Source: Dermanyssus gallinae
Taxonomy: Eukaryota; Arthropoda; Arachnida; Mesostigmata; Dermanyssidae
Assembly: GCA_003439945.1 (NCBI GenBank)
Contig: QVRM01002283.1
Coordinates: 1 to 64,000 of the forward strand
Reading direction: 5' to 3'
Length of the DNA: 64,000 nt
Positions 49,746 to 62,525 of the stretch are shown here, one piece after another. The notes below the pieces were generated by a model. It did no database searches, had not been told where the DNA came from, and saw nothing but the letters and a program-made list of their open reading frames with translations. Made by a program: the position numbers and the translations under genes. Numbering within the stretch: the stretch's first letter is position 1; the number at the start of each line of letters is the position of its first letter.

Positions 49746-50082
49746 GACAGCGTAAACAGCCCAGAGTGGCGCAATAATACCTTCAATCGACGGCCTATTC
49801 CCGCTCAACAACTTCGTTCCAGAGTCTTGGCGTCAACACTGTCTCAATCAGCGCGTAAAAAGAGTCTAGTATCACATAAGGAAGAATAGGGAACAACAAA
49901 TAAGACAATACGATGAAAGACAGTTGCAAGCTGCATGCATTGGTCATTGGTTGAGGTGTCTGAATTTCGCCCACGACCCTGGGGTCTCATCGGTGCTATC
50001 TCTTTTGTCCAAGGCTTCCTCTAGGGGGAACGCTTGAGCCCGGCACGATTGAACGGCAATTGGTTAAACGCACGTATTTTGT
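49746..50082 (+). repeat. 340-bp dispersed repeat, copy A
   Basis: From GACAGCGTAAACAGCCCAGA to GGTTAAACGCACGTATTTTG this matches 54503-54842 along its whole length with scattered substitutions and small indels. The core GATGAAAGACAGTTGCAAGC is identical. It is not coding as far as I can see; it could be a retroelement 3' UTR or a short interspersed element. Copy A is followed by ordinary sequence. Confidence 0.9.
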
Positions 50083-53000
50083 GCTCAAACTCAAGTGAAC
50101 AGTATACATTTTGCGCATCTGTTAATGCAGACTGCGCTGAGGGGCACGGCAAGCCTGGTCATCTGCGTGGCAAGCAACAGCCACAGTAGCAACAAGCAGG
50201 TGATTCTCAAGAACAGAGCAACGCCATCAAGCTGATGTGTCTGCCACAACATCAGGTCTATTAGCTCGCTATACAGCACCATACAATCTAGAAGACAGAA
50301 ACGAAACAAGCTACTTTACACATTTTTTTATGCAGTTAAACCACTTCACATGCTGTAACAAAGACTAAAGACTCTTAGTCGATGCTATATACGAAACGAG
50401 CACAGAGACGTTTAAGAACTCACTCGAAGGAATATAACCGCAAATAAATTATTAGCAGCTAAAGGTTAGGATAGCAGGCGATAAAGTTCAATCTAAAAGT
50501 TGCTTTCATTAGTTACTTTCCTTAAAATGAGGCAGATGTCAGTGATTGTTAACGTTAATAAATCATTATTCAATTGGAATCATCATGTCTCTCTTAATAA
50601 TGGTAATAATACATGGGCGTTGAAGAAAATGCCTATTGCATGGTTCGATTTGTGGTTGCAAAGTAACCAAGGTTTTCCAAAGGGCTTGCCTCAGCCAATC
50701 CTCCGATCCCCAAACGCAAGTCCGTACCGCAAGGTTATTTATAAAATTGTACGGTAGTATTGTTGTTGTTGTTGTTGCTGGTGTTCTTGTTGTTGAGGCG
50801 GCTTGGAACTCACCGTGTGGTACAGAAAGAAAGAGAGTCAAGAACTGTTGGGAAAACCCTAAATATCTCAACATGGATATGAAAATTACCATGTTAAGTT
50901 TTTGCGTCATCAATATCTGCTAGTGGGTAGTAAAGTAGGGGACTTGCAAAGTCACTATACCCACGTTCGTCTTCATTCACCTTCTTATCTTTGGCAGCGT
51001 AACGCGTATGGTGTGCTTTAGGAGACTAGCCTCTGCAGAGCTGCTTAAAATACTTGAGCTCATTTCGCCTATTTTAAAATTGCACGCCTAGAACTACCGG
51101 TGACAGGATAGCATCCATGTATAGTAGTGTAAGGTTTTACGTCTTGGTTTTACGTGCAGCAAACCCTGAGACCTACTTGGTCCACTGCCCCCGTCAGTGC
51201 GTGGTACCTCTAGTCCTTTTGCTAGACGGTTATGGTGGCCTCCTTGATAGTCGAGTGCCCGGTCTAGGAGTTGGTCGCATTCTTCTGCTGCCTAGCATAT
51301 CCCAAGCGAGCATATTTTACAGACAAAGAAAGCCACAGTCGAGGTCGCACTGCTCACTTAGAGGATTACCATTGCCTTATGTGTCGCCCACAGAACGTGC
51401 TGCTTTTCGGCCGTGCAACGTTTGTTCAGAAATTTGTCTTTTTTTTGTTTGTACCATGTGGCCCGCAAAGGTACGCTTACGCTTGTGGGCAACTCGGTAT
51501 ATATTACGTAGTGTCCTTATCAGTGGAATAGGTTGGCTTCGTTATTTTTGAAGCCAGCTCCAGAGGCTCTCGTTGAATCTACGCCGTCGCTCTTGGCAGT
51601 GTCACGGGCGCGACTTTCTCTAGAGATTTTATTTTTTGAGTGGCCGCTACAAGCGCCAGGCTCTGCTACCTTTATGGTAATTTTCTATCTCGAGGATCTC
51701 GTCGTATTGCAGGTTAGTACCATCGGAATATTATCTTACGTGTACGAAGCTGTACAGCCAACACCCTCCCCCCCCAGGACTTTTCTTGATATTTGTCTTC
51801 CGTGCTCGTTTTCTACTTTGATATTTACGTTTTAAGTCCGCCATGTAGTTTTAACCGCTATTCGAAGGTCTCTCAGTTGACTCTCCCCACAGTTTCCGTC
51901 GCATTTAGCGGTGGGCTAGGCTGAATGCTTTGCGCCACTTTGCATCGTTCGCGCCAACTTAAGACGCGAGCCAAAACGAATTACGACCCTATATAGTACC
52001 CACAATAAGGAGCCTGTTGTAAACCCAAACTGGGGCATTTAAACAATGCTCAAAGATTAGTTTCGTTATGGAACATGTGCCCTGACGTAGTTGGTGGAAA
52101 AATGCTGCTAAAACCTAATTTCTCTAGAAGCGTCAAGTTGCAACGGGTAGTTCCGCAGGCTCGGGAAACACTAAGCTTGTCCTATTTTTAACTAAGGCTG
52201 CGTTTATAAAAAGAGAGGAATGTGCACATAAAACTGCTTGTCTATTCAATTTAATATATGTCTGTTTCTTTTTTATCATTAGTTAAATTGTTTTTTATTA
52301 GAAAATCGTGCGTAATTTCTGCCACAGCTAATCGCCAGTCGTTTGCAGTTCTATAAAATGCTAGATATTTTCCTTCATGCCGATCGAAGCACTATTCTAA
52401 ATAATTATTTGTTGCATAATGATATGTGTAACTGCAATAATAACTTGCTGGTTCATACAAAAACAACCGGAATGCTAGGACAGCTACTAGTTCATGTCTA
52501 AAAATTATAGCAGACATACTAAAGCTTATATCGCCTACAATTCGCCCATTGTCGCCGCTGTTAAGTATCAGGCCAATTGAATCGAGCAATTAATTTAATT
52601 TAGATGTCGCCAGTTATAGCAGCATTTTACAGCCCTTCAGCTCTCTGAGTTGGGCCTTCGAGTTGTCTAAGTTTATGCCCCTTAAGTTGCCCGTTCCAGT
52701 CCTATCGGCCCAGGCCCTCTCCGGCTTCTGTCCACGATCTGGTCTGGCTGCTTTCCGTTATCACCGTAGCATTAAACCGCGGCCGTCTTACTGGTTCTAT
52801 AGGTTGACTAGAGCTACGTTTAGGGAGGGATTGGCCACTCTATATATCTGCATATAACAGGCGCGATCATTAAGCCTCGGCTAGGCCATTGTCAACAATA
52901 ACTACGAACACAATAATAACCTGGAGAAGCAGAAATCGCTGTACGAGTGGCAGACTCAGAATGCCATCCGAACTGGCAAACAGTTAAAACGCTGTAGGAT

Positions 53001-54187
53001 CAATATTCCTTATAAGGGAACGCCTATAGAGTTGGCCCCTGCCTGCCTGGTGTCGTACAGTCCAATACTACAGGACGCAAATAGATGCGCGCCCTTGAGA
53101 GACAAAGGTCGACCACAATACTAAAGAGGTCTTGGGCCCAATTGGTCTGTCGACGTGCGGCAGACCTCTAAGCATAGCTCCGCTCGTCGATTCGGCGATG
53201 GGTTGAGTCAATTTTTGGAGTGTTTCTTATTGTATGCGCATTGCAGCGCTGATTTATCTCCTTGAATAGTAATCAAATAAAACCAATACATCATATTGGA
53301 TCTATTTAGAGATGCAAAGCTAAACAAAGTATTTCACTAATTTTTATACATGAATGTAGGCGATACAGTATGGACTCGACCACACGTGCTATGTATTCTA
53401 ATTTGTCCGTACATTGTCAGCCCTACGGAGAAAAATAGATATCTAAAAGGCGACATAGAGAATTGTAAAGCTCGTTAAAACAATTATTGTTTTCCACTAA
53501 GATTGGGTTGCGGAGGCATCTTCGACCAGTTATTGTAAGATACAAAAATGGTTACGTGTGATTCTCGAGTGATTTATCCAATGGATCATTTATGCAAGCA
53601 TTTAATCCTCACACGCACACCGAAAAACTTTACCCACTTCACAACCCCGAATCGTCACGAAATGAGCACTTATCTAACTGTGTTACTTTTGAGTGTAGTT
53701 AATAGTCGTAGGGTAAGTTGAAGTAATGAACGTAAGAAGTAAAAATAGAGCATCAATTTCTAAATTCTATTTTACGTCGATCTTCTAGCTAGCGTCGTAT
53801 GCTCTTCAGAGAAAGCATTTTTTTTCGCGAACGCGGCGGAGTGTTCAGTTTTGTTATAGGAGGTTGTTTGTCTCGCAAGCGCACATTTTCAAATATGCAT
53901 GAGACACCCTAGCGGCATGATCGAGGGGGCCAGTCAGGGTTGTTATCTACAAGAGTATAACTGGTTCGATCCCTGTTGTTCGATCGAATTGTCTTCGAAC
54001 AATGTCCATTGGAAATAGACAATAATAAACCATACCGCTGGCAGTCAGCGACCATCCTCTCAAAATTACTGCTAACCCTATATACTTCAAAATGTTCGCT
54101 CCTTAGAAAAATTATGACATATGTATTTCGGTATACATGTCAAGCCAATATATAGAGGCGGAGGAGCTCTCTATCTCTCTCTCTCCT

Positions 54188-54219
<32 letters not shown>

Positions 54220-54502
54220 ACTCGTATAACTGTACAATGATGGGTATCATGGAATTTTAATACCCGTAGTAATTTGGCCGTATGATGAGAGACATATCTT
54301 GCGTCGACGATAATTTGCGGCTTGTTTGCTTCAGCGGAAGACACGGATTTGTAGTTATACCTCTAACCGCACACATTTGAGAACTGCATGCTCTAGCAAC
54401 TCTGGGACCATCTTGAACGTTGGTCTTCGTGGCCCACAGTTTGGGGTTCGCCCAAAGAAGTCTACCGCCTTCCTCATAATGAGTTAACATAAGTAAATAA
54501 AG
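50083..54502 (+). other. No supported gene; GTT-rich patch and AT microsatellite
   Basis: A short GTT run sits at about 50756-50780, and an AT run at 54188-54211. Open frames at 50636-50923, 51117-51551, 51533-51835 and 52663-52857 (+) show no family blocks I can name. I looked here for the missing last exon of the CD36-type gene and found no convincing one. Confidence 0.35.
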
Positions 54503-54842
54503 GACAGCGTAAACAACACAGAGTGGCGCAATATACCATAAATCAACGGCTATTCCCGCTCAAAAACTACGTTTTAAGAGTCTTGGCCTCAACACTGCCT
54601 CAACTAGCGTAAAAAATCCAACAACATATTAAGAAGAATTAGGAAACTCAAGGAAGACAATGCGATGAAAGACAGTTGCAAGCTGCATGCATTGGCCATT
54701 AGTTGAGGTATCACAGTTTAGCCCAGAGTCGTGGGACCCTGAGCTCTCATCGGTGATATCTCTTTTGTCCAAAGCTTCCTCTAGGGTGAACGCTTGAGCC
54801 CGGCACGATCAAACGGCAATTGGTTAAACGCACGTATTTTGT
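54503..54842 (+). repeat. 340-bp dispersed repeat, copy B
   Basis: This is the second copy of the unit at 49746-50082. It runs directly into a long TTG array, which would fit a 3' end with a simple-repeat tail. Confidence 0.9.
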
Positions 54843-54892
54843 TGTTGTTGTTGTTGCTTTTGTTGTCGTTGTTGTTGTTGATGATGATGTTT

Positions 54893-54927
<35 letters not shown>

Positions 54928-55122
54928 GGTGTTGTTGTTGTTGTTGTTGTTGTTGTCGTTGTTGTTGCTCTTGTCGTCGTCGTTGTTGTTGTTGTTGTTG
55001 TTGGTGGTGGTGTTGTTGGTGTTGTTGTTGTTGTTGCTCTTGTTGCTCTTGTTGTCGTTGTTGTTGTTGCTCTTGTTGTCGTTGTTGGTGTTGCTGTTGC
55101 TGCTGTTGTTGTTGTTGTTGAA
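54838..55122. repeat. (TTG)n imperfect microsatellite, about 285 bp
   Basis: TTG units with occasional TCG, CTC, ATG and TGG variants. All frames through it give homopolymer-like peptides (poly-Val, poly-Leu, poly-Gln, poly-Thr) and are not genes. Confidence 0.97.
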
Positions 55123-55730
55123 TTTCGGTGACCATTTTCATGTATCATGCGTTGCCGTGCGTCGAAGGGGTAAAGAGCCAGGCTGTTGTGAAGTTCAAGC
55201 AAGTCCTTTTCAGCAGAATGACGAAAAGAAGAATAACGAAACCGCCCGCGCACCGGCCGGATGGCTCCTAACCGTCCGCCGCGCATTCCAATATGAATTC
55301 TAACGGCAGCTCAACTAAAAAAAGTTACCGCAGTGTAACACCTCATTATATATAGAGTATAGGGTACAGATGATATTACATTACTGTACCATATGCTCTA
55401 TGAAGCGTGTAAATATAGTGTATTATATTCATTTTTGTTTTTTGAGAAGGAACTAACTGGAAAATGCGGTTTGCACACACGGCCACCACGGTACCACGAA
55501 AAGCTCAGCTGCAAATGTGGGCCGGTTGTGTGGGACTTCGACCCACTAAAAACCAGTCATGTTCCCATCCCTACACACAACTTGGAACTGCGCAAGCAAT
55601 ACTTCAAACAATTGAGGGGGGGTGAATAGTAGCGTCCTTATCTTAGCTGCCCTGAAGTGCCTCCCGGGGCCTTGTCAAGTGAAAACAATCCAAGGTATAA
55701 GATTCCAGTCATCACGTGAGTTTATAAGGA
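55123..55730 (+). other. Possible short dispersed repeat
   Basis: The piece 55440-55620 resembles 7750-7870 and partly 22300-22370. The family is unknown. No coding features. Confidence 0.4.
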
Positions 55731-57180
55731 TCAGCCTTTAAGACTGCCGTCACTTACTGTGATTAAGTTCGTGCGTAATGGAGCCCACGCCGGGCACAGC
55801 AATATTGTGTGCTCCTCCGTTGTTCCGTCACAATGCTTGCAGAGTGGCGTATCTGCTTTTCCTGTTCGAAAGAGGTAACTTTCGAAGTTGCCATGTCCTG
55901 TGAGCACTTGAGTCACGTGGTGTGTCAATTTGCCGCCGGGCCGGTTAATCCACGCCTTAGTGTCCGGAATCAGAGCCATTACACGGACCCCAGGTGCTCC
56001 GTCTTGTATGGCGTCCCATTTATTTTGCTAAGAAACCAAAGATTTTATCCTTTCTTTTCTCCTATTGCTTGTCGGTTCCGCCCACAAGCGACGACGTTGG
56101 TCGGCCTTCAGGTTTCAAAGGATTGTACCAGCCAGTGCATGGACAGCCACCGAGCTGACCGTCTTTTAGGTCATCGTAATCCGTAAAGGCGCGATACGTC
56201 GGGTCTTGTGCATCAGCGCCCTGTTGCGGGCCCGAGTGAGTGAGGTTAGTGGCCACACTGGGGCCGCAAATAACATAATCAAATTGGCAACCGACATAAG
56301 AAGGCGTCGCTTTGATTCTCGCTGTCTGAATGTATTTAGCATCAGCCGGCCGATGCCGTGTGAAACTTTAAGGGCTTTCACTACAGTCAAGCGTAGATGA
56401 GGTGTACCTCGCAAGTCTCTGTCTAGGTACATTCCCAGATAGCGCGCTGATTGAACCACCCGAATATCATGGCCGTTCAAGATTAGCTTAAGGAGAAGAC
56501 AAACTTGGGCCAAGCAGGATGACTCCCTCGCTTTTGGTAGGGGCCAGCGTCAAACCGGCTCCCCTCGTCCAGACAGAAATCTCGGCCAGGGCGTCATTGG
56601 CTCTAAGTTCCAGTTGCTGGGGGGTGCTGCCCTGTACTACAACTGCGAGGTCGTCCGCATACGCAAGTAGCTATGTCCCTTCTGGTAGGGTACTTAAGCG
56701 TAAGACATCGTCGTACACCAAATTCCAAAAAAGCGGACCTAGGATGGAACCCTGGGGAACTTCAGCTGTCATTTCAAATTTGGAAATCTCATTGTGTACC
56801 CGTCTTGCACGATCTCTACAGAACGTTCTAAAGATCTTGAGTGCTTTCAGGTTCTCTTTTTACTTCTAGTAACCTTGCCAGCCTCCCTTGCAGCTCTCTG
56901 TTGTCAGGTGGTTTTAATCGGTTGGCCTAACCGGAACAGAAACGGCTGCTAATGGAGTGGCTCCTTCAACGTCAAATTCTATACATTAGTGATCGCTAAG
57001 GTTCTTTTTTTGAGGCAACTTTTGCGACGTGACCCAGAGTGCCGCACTTATGACAGCGTGTGACTGTGAGTGTACAAGATCGAGCCTGGTGCCCAACTCT
57101 GGCAGTTCTGGCATGTCGGCACGCTGACCCACAGTGAGATTGAACAGGACTACCAGCCAAGCAGCGGGGCCTAGAAAGGA
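55731..57180 (-). mobile_element. R1-like retrotransposon fragment, - strand
   Basis: From the right: an endonuclease end with SDH followed by CIEFDVEGATPLA (about 57000-56930), then, after a gap, VPQGSILGPLFWNLVYDD (about 56765-56705), LLAYADDLAVVVQGSTP (about 56680-56625), LTLAPTKSEGVILLG, LNGHDIRVVQSARYLGMYLD (about 56480-56420), DRDLRGTPHLRLTVVKALK, and at the end VTQVLTGHGNFESYLFRTGK with CKHCDGTTEEHTILLC (about 55910-55810). It contains the full reverse transcriptase palm and zinc tail, with shifts near 56170 and 56515 and a stop before the YADD block. Confidence 0.75.
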
Positions 57181-57189
57181 AATGAAACC

Positions 57190-58057
57190 GCGGTTACACA
57201 AACCCTGGTTTGATCAAGAATGCAAGTACATCAAACATATTATATGTACACATATTGACATGAGCCAATTAGGTTTACAAGAGTGAGGTCTCCTAAAAAG
57301 AGTATTTAAGGCCATTAAGAACGAAAAGAGGCTCCGATACAAAGAAAAACAGAGAATGCGTATCATACAAGACAGCGTATACAGGCCGTAGCTTCTCTAC
57401 CCGACACGTCCGACCACAGGTAATCCACCAATAAATTACATAGAATGGACGACACATTTCACAAAATTCTCAGCGGTGAGACGACCTTCCCAATGAGAGA
57501 CACCGAATTTGAGTTCATCCCTTTTACGGAAGCCGAAGTAAAACTAGCAGTTACATCAAAGCAAAATAGCAGGTCAGCGGGGCCAGACCAAATTGTGCAC
57601 AAGCACTTAAAGCGCAACATAAGAGCGCAACATAACATGTTTTGCTGCCCATTAACGAAACTTTACAATATGTGTCTACGCGAAGGTAAAATACCAGATA
57701 AGTGGAGAAAAAGCTACACTCAGCAAAGGAGATGCTCCAGACCCAAAATCATACCGAAGCATCTCCTTAACAAGCGTGATGTATAAAGTGTTTACTTCGC
57801 TTATCGCCTCGAGGCTCTACGAGCGCACAATCCATACGCAGCATTTGTTGTCTTTAAAACCGCCTTTGACTGCGTACCCAGGGATCAGCAAGTCATTCAC
57901 AGCAGATACGCAATTACGGGCCCGATGTATAACCTCCTGCATGACATGTTAGTTTATAACCACATCTTTATTAAAAACGGCGACCATTACGTCAGGGACG
58001 CAATCATACAGAGAACCGGTGTCGCCCAGGGAGACTCGTGTAAATCCGTTTTTATTC
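57190..58057 (+). mobile_element. Outer CR1-like element, 5' segment (split by an insertion)
   Basis: PWFDQECKYIKHI (about 57203), then a linker (FKAIKNEKRLRYKEKQRMRI, about 57309), then FIPFTEAEVKLAVTSKQNSR and SAGPD (57520-57590), LTKLYNMCLREGKIPDKWRK (about 57650), FKTAFDCVPRDQQVI (about 57850) and RTGVAQGDS (about 58011-58037). The reading then stops in mid-palm. The YADD block continues at 62567. The family is the same as 40845-44440. Confidence 0.75.
58050..58057. repeat. Probable target duplication TTTTATTC, left copy
   Basis: TTTTATTC occurs at 58050-58057 and at 62567-62574, exactly where the outer reverse transcriptase is interrupted and resumes. It is AT-rich, so chance cannot be ruled out. 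Confidence 0.65.
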
Positions 58058-58475
58058 ATCCGATGTCAGCTGACTGTTGACCGGTGCGGTCGTGTTCATT
58101 AGTGCTCCTGAGCTTAGTGCCTTTCTAGTGAGTAGTTTAGCGCCGTGTGGTGTCAAACGATTCGTCTTCGAGCCGTGCACCGCGCCATCCCCGATTCCTC
58201 CAGTTTCTCTGGGAGTAGGTGAGCACACAACCCCCCGTTGCGAAAGGTCCTGACCCAACTGCCAACGTTCCTTACGCACGACTTCTCCAAATCGGTAGGG
58301 CCTGTTACGGCCGGTCAGCACTCCGACGATTAAGCGGGATCCTTTTATAGGATTAATCCTCGAACCGTTCCAAGAAGGCCTTATTTGACGGAGTTGACAG
58401 TGTCGGAATGATCCAACGGCAACATCAACAGGGCCGGTCAGCAGTGCGGCGGGCACTACAAAAACAATAACAACA

Positions 58476-59237
58476 GATGACACGGTAGCAGCAGTGCCCA
58501 CAGGGGCTAGAAAACGAAACCTGCCCTATCTGCCGTCCCCGCGTGCGAAGGAACCTCGACTGAATTACCTGAGTTACTGCGCGAAGTGTGAAGAGGATCT
58601 AGAAGGTACGCTATCCGTGTGTTGCTCGAAATGTGCTAGAGTTACTCACGTGGCCTGCAAAACCGAGGAGAGCGAAATGATCGATGTTTCAATGAAACCG
58701 CTCAAGTGCCCTGCGCCGACTCCGTCGCGGAAAACAGCTCTTGTGGTGGGCGACAATATTGTGCAACCGCTTAGCCCAGCGCTGAGGCGAATTCTCCCGA
58801 AGAAGACGCCGCTCGCAATTCGTTCTGCGGCCAAGATGGACATCGACAGTGTTATCATCGAAGCGGAAAAATACATTGATGCCACAAATGGCCCGGTAGC
58901 GGTGTTCCTGCAAGCCGGCTACCATGATTGTATGGAGTTTAAAAGTGACAGATACATCAGTAAAGTCGAGAACTTCTCGGAGAAGCTGATATCAGCACGC
59001 CCAGGATCCGAGAAGCACATCCTCTCCGTCCCCCTTTTCGGTTAGGATTGCAAGGTAGCTAACGACGTTCTGACGAAGAAAGCGGCCCAGGACGGTGCTA
59101 AGTTCTCAGTTCTCACCTTCTCAATCTGTCAACGATCGGTCGTCGAGAGTCAGTGCTACAACTATAAAGGCGAAGTAGCGGATAAAATCGCCTACAGCAT
59201 AGCGAAAAGAATTAAGCCTTTTTTTAGGGGGTGAGAA
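58476..59237 (+). pseudogene. CR1-like ORF1: PHD-like finger plus SGNH esterase-like domain, one in-frame TAG
   Basis: LSYCAKCEEDLEGTLSVCCS, with KCARVTHVACK after it, gives C-x2-C, C-x2-C and H-x2-C spacing of a PHD-type finger (about 58578-58660). Then ALVVGDNIVQPL (about 58737-58772) stands where SGNH esterases have a GDS nucleophile motif, and VAVFLQAGYHDCMEF (about 58898) where they have G-x-N-D. The serine is asparagine and the second asparagine is histidine, so the esterase would be inactive. A TAG at 59043-59045 interrupts; the frame continues as DCKVANDVLTKKAAQDGAKF to a TGA at 59232-59234. CR1-group ORF1 proteins with PHD and esterase domains are known. The start codon is unclear. 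Confidence 0.7.
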
Positions 59238-59670
59238 TCCTGTCGCCCGAGAAGAGCGGGAGTCAAAAATCTGTAAGTCCGATTCTCTAACCAACATCGA
59301 CAGCTGCACGCGAGGCCTCGAACAACAGATGCTCCCATATCAACCGAGCCCCCACGATCAGGCATTGTTCCCCGAGCCAGGTCAGTTTTTCGAGAACGAC
59401 TCAACATGGCCAAGCGGATCCAAAGCGGAGCAATCGTCGAAGGAATTGAAACAACGACAATACGACAACAACACTCAGCGCCCCACGAGCTCCTCCCTTG
59501 CCCACGTTAGAAGAATTCGTGAAGCAAGTCTTGGCAACGGTGACGACTGGCCCATCGGCATTTAACGCTCACAGCTATCACAGTGGATCCCGAGGTCGAT
59601 CGAGGAGCGCACAACAAGGCCGGGCCTCACACAAAAAGAAACAATACGAATTGCACAATGAAACTGCGAG

Positions 59671-62330
59671 GGAGCTTCCTCGCTAGAGCTGCTCGCCCCT
59701 GAGGCATTGGATGGACTGGACATCCTAGTGCTGACGGAAACCTGGGCAACCACCCCTTTCGACCTTCCGAGTTTCTATGTAGTGCATTGCCTCGCTGAAA
59801 AGCGCAGCGGGCCAGGGCGGCCAAGTGGGGGTACTTCTGTTTTCTATAATTACAAGTTAGGTTACTTCACGACGTGTCTAGCGGAGAATAACGTCATAGC
59901 CCTACAAGGCCCGACAATGTCCGTAGTTGCAGCATATGTCCGACCCGCAGATTCGGAGTCTACACTCACTATGGTAGAGAAGCTGGTCAGCGGTCTGGAA
60001 GCAGTATCTCTCCTAGCCGGTGCGCCCCTGGTAGTCGCTGGTGACTTCAACGCCCGCCTCGATCAGCCGAACTCAAGCCGCACCATAGTCCTCCGAGACA
60101 CCCTACCACATTAAGTCTGCTGGATAGTCAATTCCAAGCTATTGCCAACATTTTTGGGGTACTCCGGAAGCTCGGTCATCGATGTGTTCGCCACCAACGT
60201 GCCCAAAGAAGTGATCGCGTATCAGGGAGGAAAGAACAAGCTTCGTAAAGGCACATGCATTCGAGCCTACGTTCCAGTGGCCGTGGACCTTACTGTTCAG
60301 AAAGGGTCAACGAGAACGGCCAGGCGACTTGCCCTCCCACGCCGGCTTAATGTGAATATGCTCCTAGAACGTGCTCATGAAGTGCTCCCTGTGCCAGACG
60401 TAATAGACACGAAGGTGTATGCGCAGCGCCTACTCGAAGTGCTGCATTCTAGTATACAGCCAGTTCCTTTTTCCGAAAAGCACAGGGCATGGTTCGACCA
60501 CAGCTGTCGGCTTGCTCGCCGAGCCCAGATTACCTTTAGGTTCCTAGCGGAATCGCATTTGGGTTACCATCAGCTGGCCTCGATATTCAGAACAATTTGT
60601 AGAAAAACATACGCGGCGCAGCGTAAGAGGTACCAGGAGATGCTGGAGGCTCGCCTTATAGCCGACGCAGAGCGTCATCCCTACAGATGGTTGGCCCACC
60701 GAGGGAGCACCGCGGCCTGCCCTATCAGCTCGTCAGCCCTCATTAATCACTTCTCGGAAATGTTCGCTTCACGGGACACCATTCCTCGCGAGTTGTCAAA
60801 CCTAGTCGCCGTGTGGGGTGAATCGACGACATGGCTACGGAACTCCCTCCAGCAGGAGTTCACCGTCGAGGAGGTCCTACGAGGACTTCGAAGTCTCCGC
60901 AGTAATAAAGCCTCCGGGCCAGACAGAGTGCGCAATGAGCATCTAAAATGTGCACTCTTTCTTGCTCCTTGCTGGTCCGCGCTATTCAATGCTTCTATTC
61001 GAATGCTTGCGGACGGGCACGCTCCCAGCAAAGTGGAGGGATGCAAATCTGCTAGTTATACCTAAAGGTAAAGGGGATCCGGCTCTACCGTCATCTTGGC
61101 GGGGCATCGCGAAGAAGAGCGTATGCTATAAGCTACTCTCGTGTCTGCTGACATGGAGACTGTGTGACTACCTGGAGGGCGTAAGAGCCATCCCGACCGA
61201 GCAGCATGGATTCCGCAGAGATTGCTCGACAGAAACCGCCTGTACGATTCTGATGGAGGATGTTAAGAGGGCGTTAGCCATAGCGATGAACCCACTGTAT
61301 ACAGTCTTCGTCGATTTCAAGGCAGCATTTGATTCGGCGCCTAGAGACATGGTCTTACGCACGTTGGCAGAGGTCAAGGTACCAGTTAAAGTGCTCAACC
61401 TTCTCGCGGCCATCCTACAGGAGAACATAATAATCATTGAGGATGGTATTGCCAAACTCGAACCTTTCGTCCAGACAACAGGCCTAGCTCAGGCTGACAA
61501 CCTGAGCTTCCTTCTGTTCTCTATCTTACTGAAGGACCTGCCCGCCCAAATAAGAGGCCCGAGAAATCTAGTCAAAGTTATTTTGTATGCAGACACCTTG
61601 GTCATATATGGTCCAAGCATATTTGAGGTACATTAAGTCTTAGCCCGTCTCTACGTCGCTGTATATGCTTTGGGTCTAACGGTAAACCAGAGAAAGACAG
61701 AAGCAATAAAATTCAAGGAGGGGCGGCAGGATCACTGGCACTGACACCTTGCGATACGCCAGTGTACGGCTCGCGTACCTAAATATGTTTCTATACCTTG
61801 GGCTACTGTTTTCTTAAAACGGACGCAGCTTCACCGCACACATCGCCGAGAGGTGTAGGAAGGCAGTGACCGCCGTATGGGCAATAAAATCGCCGCAGCT
61901 GTTGTCACTCGGAACCGCCTTGAGACTGTTCGATCTCAAAATAGCCGCGATCGCGTCGTATGGGATACGTGTCATTTGGGAGGACCTCACGGCGCAGAAC
62001 CTCGAACAGCTTAACCGTGTTAATGCCTCCTTTCTCAAGAGGGCTCTAGGATTACACATCTTGACCCGGAACCGCCTAGTATATCTCCTAGCAGACACAT
62101 GTGCAAATGGAGAGGGGCGTATCGTTACAACCGTCATGTCGTAGCCCGCTATGCCGTACACGGCTTTCATCATAAGCTGTGTATCGTGCGGGACTTACAC
62201 GAACCAGATGGCCATTGCAGGTGCTCTAGATGCGAAGCACACTGTGGAAGATACCACGCCGCTTCCTGTGCTCTGGTCCCTTCCCTAGGTAGCCTGACTG
62301 ACCCCATCTTAAAATATTCGCGATGAGCAC
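59671..62330 (+). pseudogene. CR1-like ORF2: APE endonuclease and reverse transcriptase, frameshifted
   Basis: Endonuclease: GLDILVLTETWATTPFDL (about 59715), SGPGRPSGGTSVFYNYKLG, APLVVAGDFNARLDQPNSS (about 60027-60083), then, after a shift near 60115, SVIDVFATNVPKE; the histidine block is degenerate (AYVPVAVDL). Reverse transcriptase: VEEVLRGLRSLRSNKASGPD (about 60865-60925), a shift near 61000, LLVIPKGKGDPALPSSWRGI, TEQHGFRRDCSTETACTILM, YTVFVDFKAAFDSAPRDM (about 61300), TTGLAQADNLSFLLFSILLK (about 61477) and VILYADTLVIYGPS (about 61579; second catalytic aspartate lost). The tail (61866-62330) holds CRCSRCEAHCGRYHAASC. Confidence 0.78.
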
Positions 62331-62482
62331 TTTCTAGTCTATTTCCATATAGAAGAAAATTGTGTTGTAGCCATATAGTCCGTGTAGTATATACTTATAT
62401 ACCGGATGTCTTGTGGGCTAAATCCCCAATGTGACATGACCTTGCCCAATGGTGCAATTTTAGCCGCTATTGTATACAGTGA

Positions 62483-62525
<43 letters not shown>

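Noticed and set aside
50636..50923. Valine-rich hydrophobic stretch as the missing C-terminal membrane exon of the CD36-type gene
   Set aside because: The hydrophobic run comes from a GTT repeat, the frame just upstream does not carry family residues, and no acceptor in phase 0 joins it cleanly. It stays a weak possibility only.
51117..51551. 144-codon open frame on the + strand
   Set aside because: Cysteine-containing but without a pattern I can name on either strand; no splice sites or neighbours support it.
54747..55303. Long open frames on both strands (up to 179 codons)
   Set aside because: They are translations of the TTG microsatellite and give single-residue repeats.
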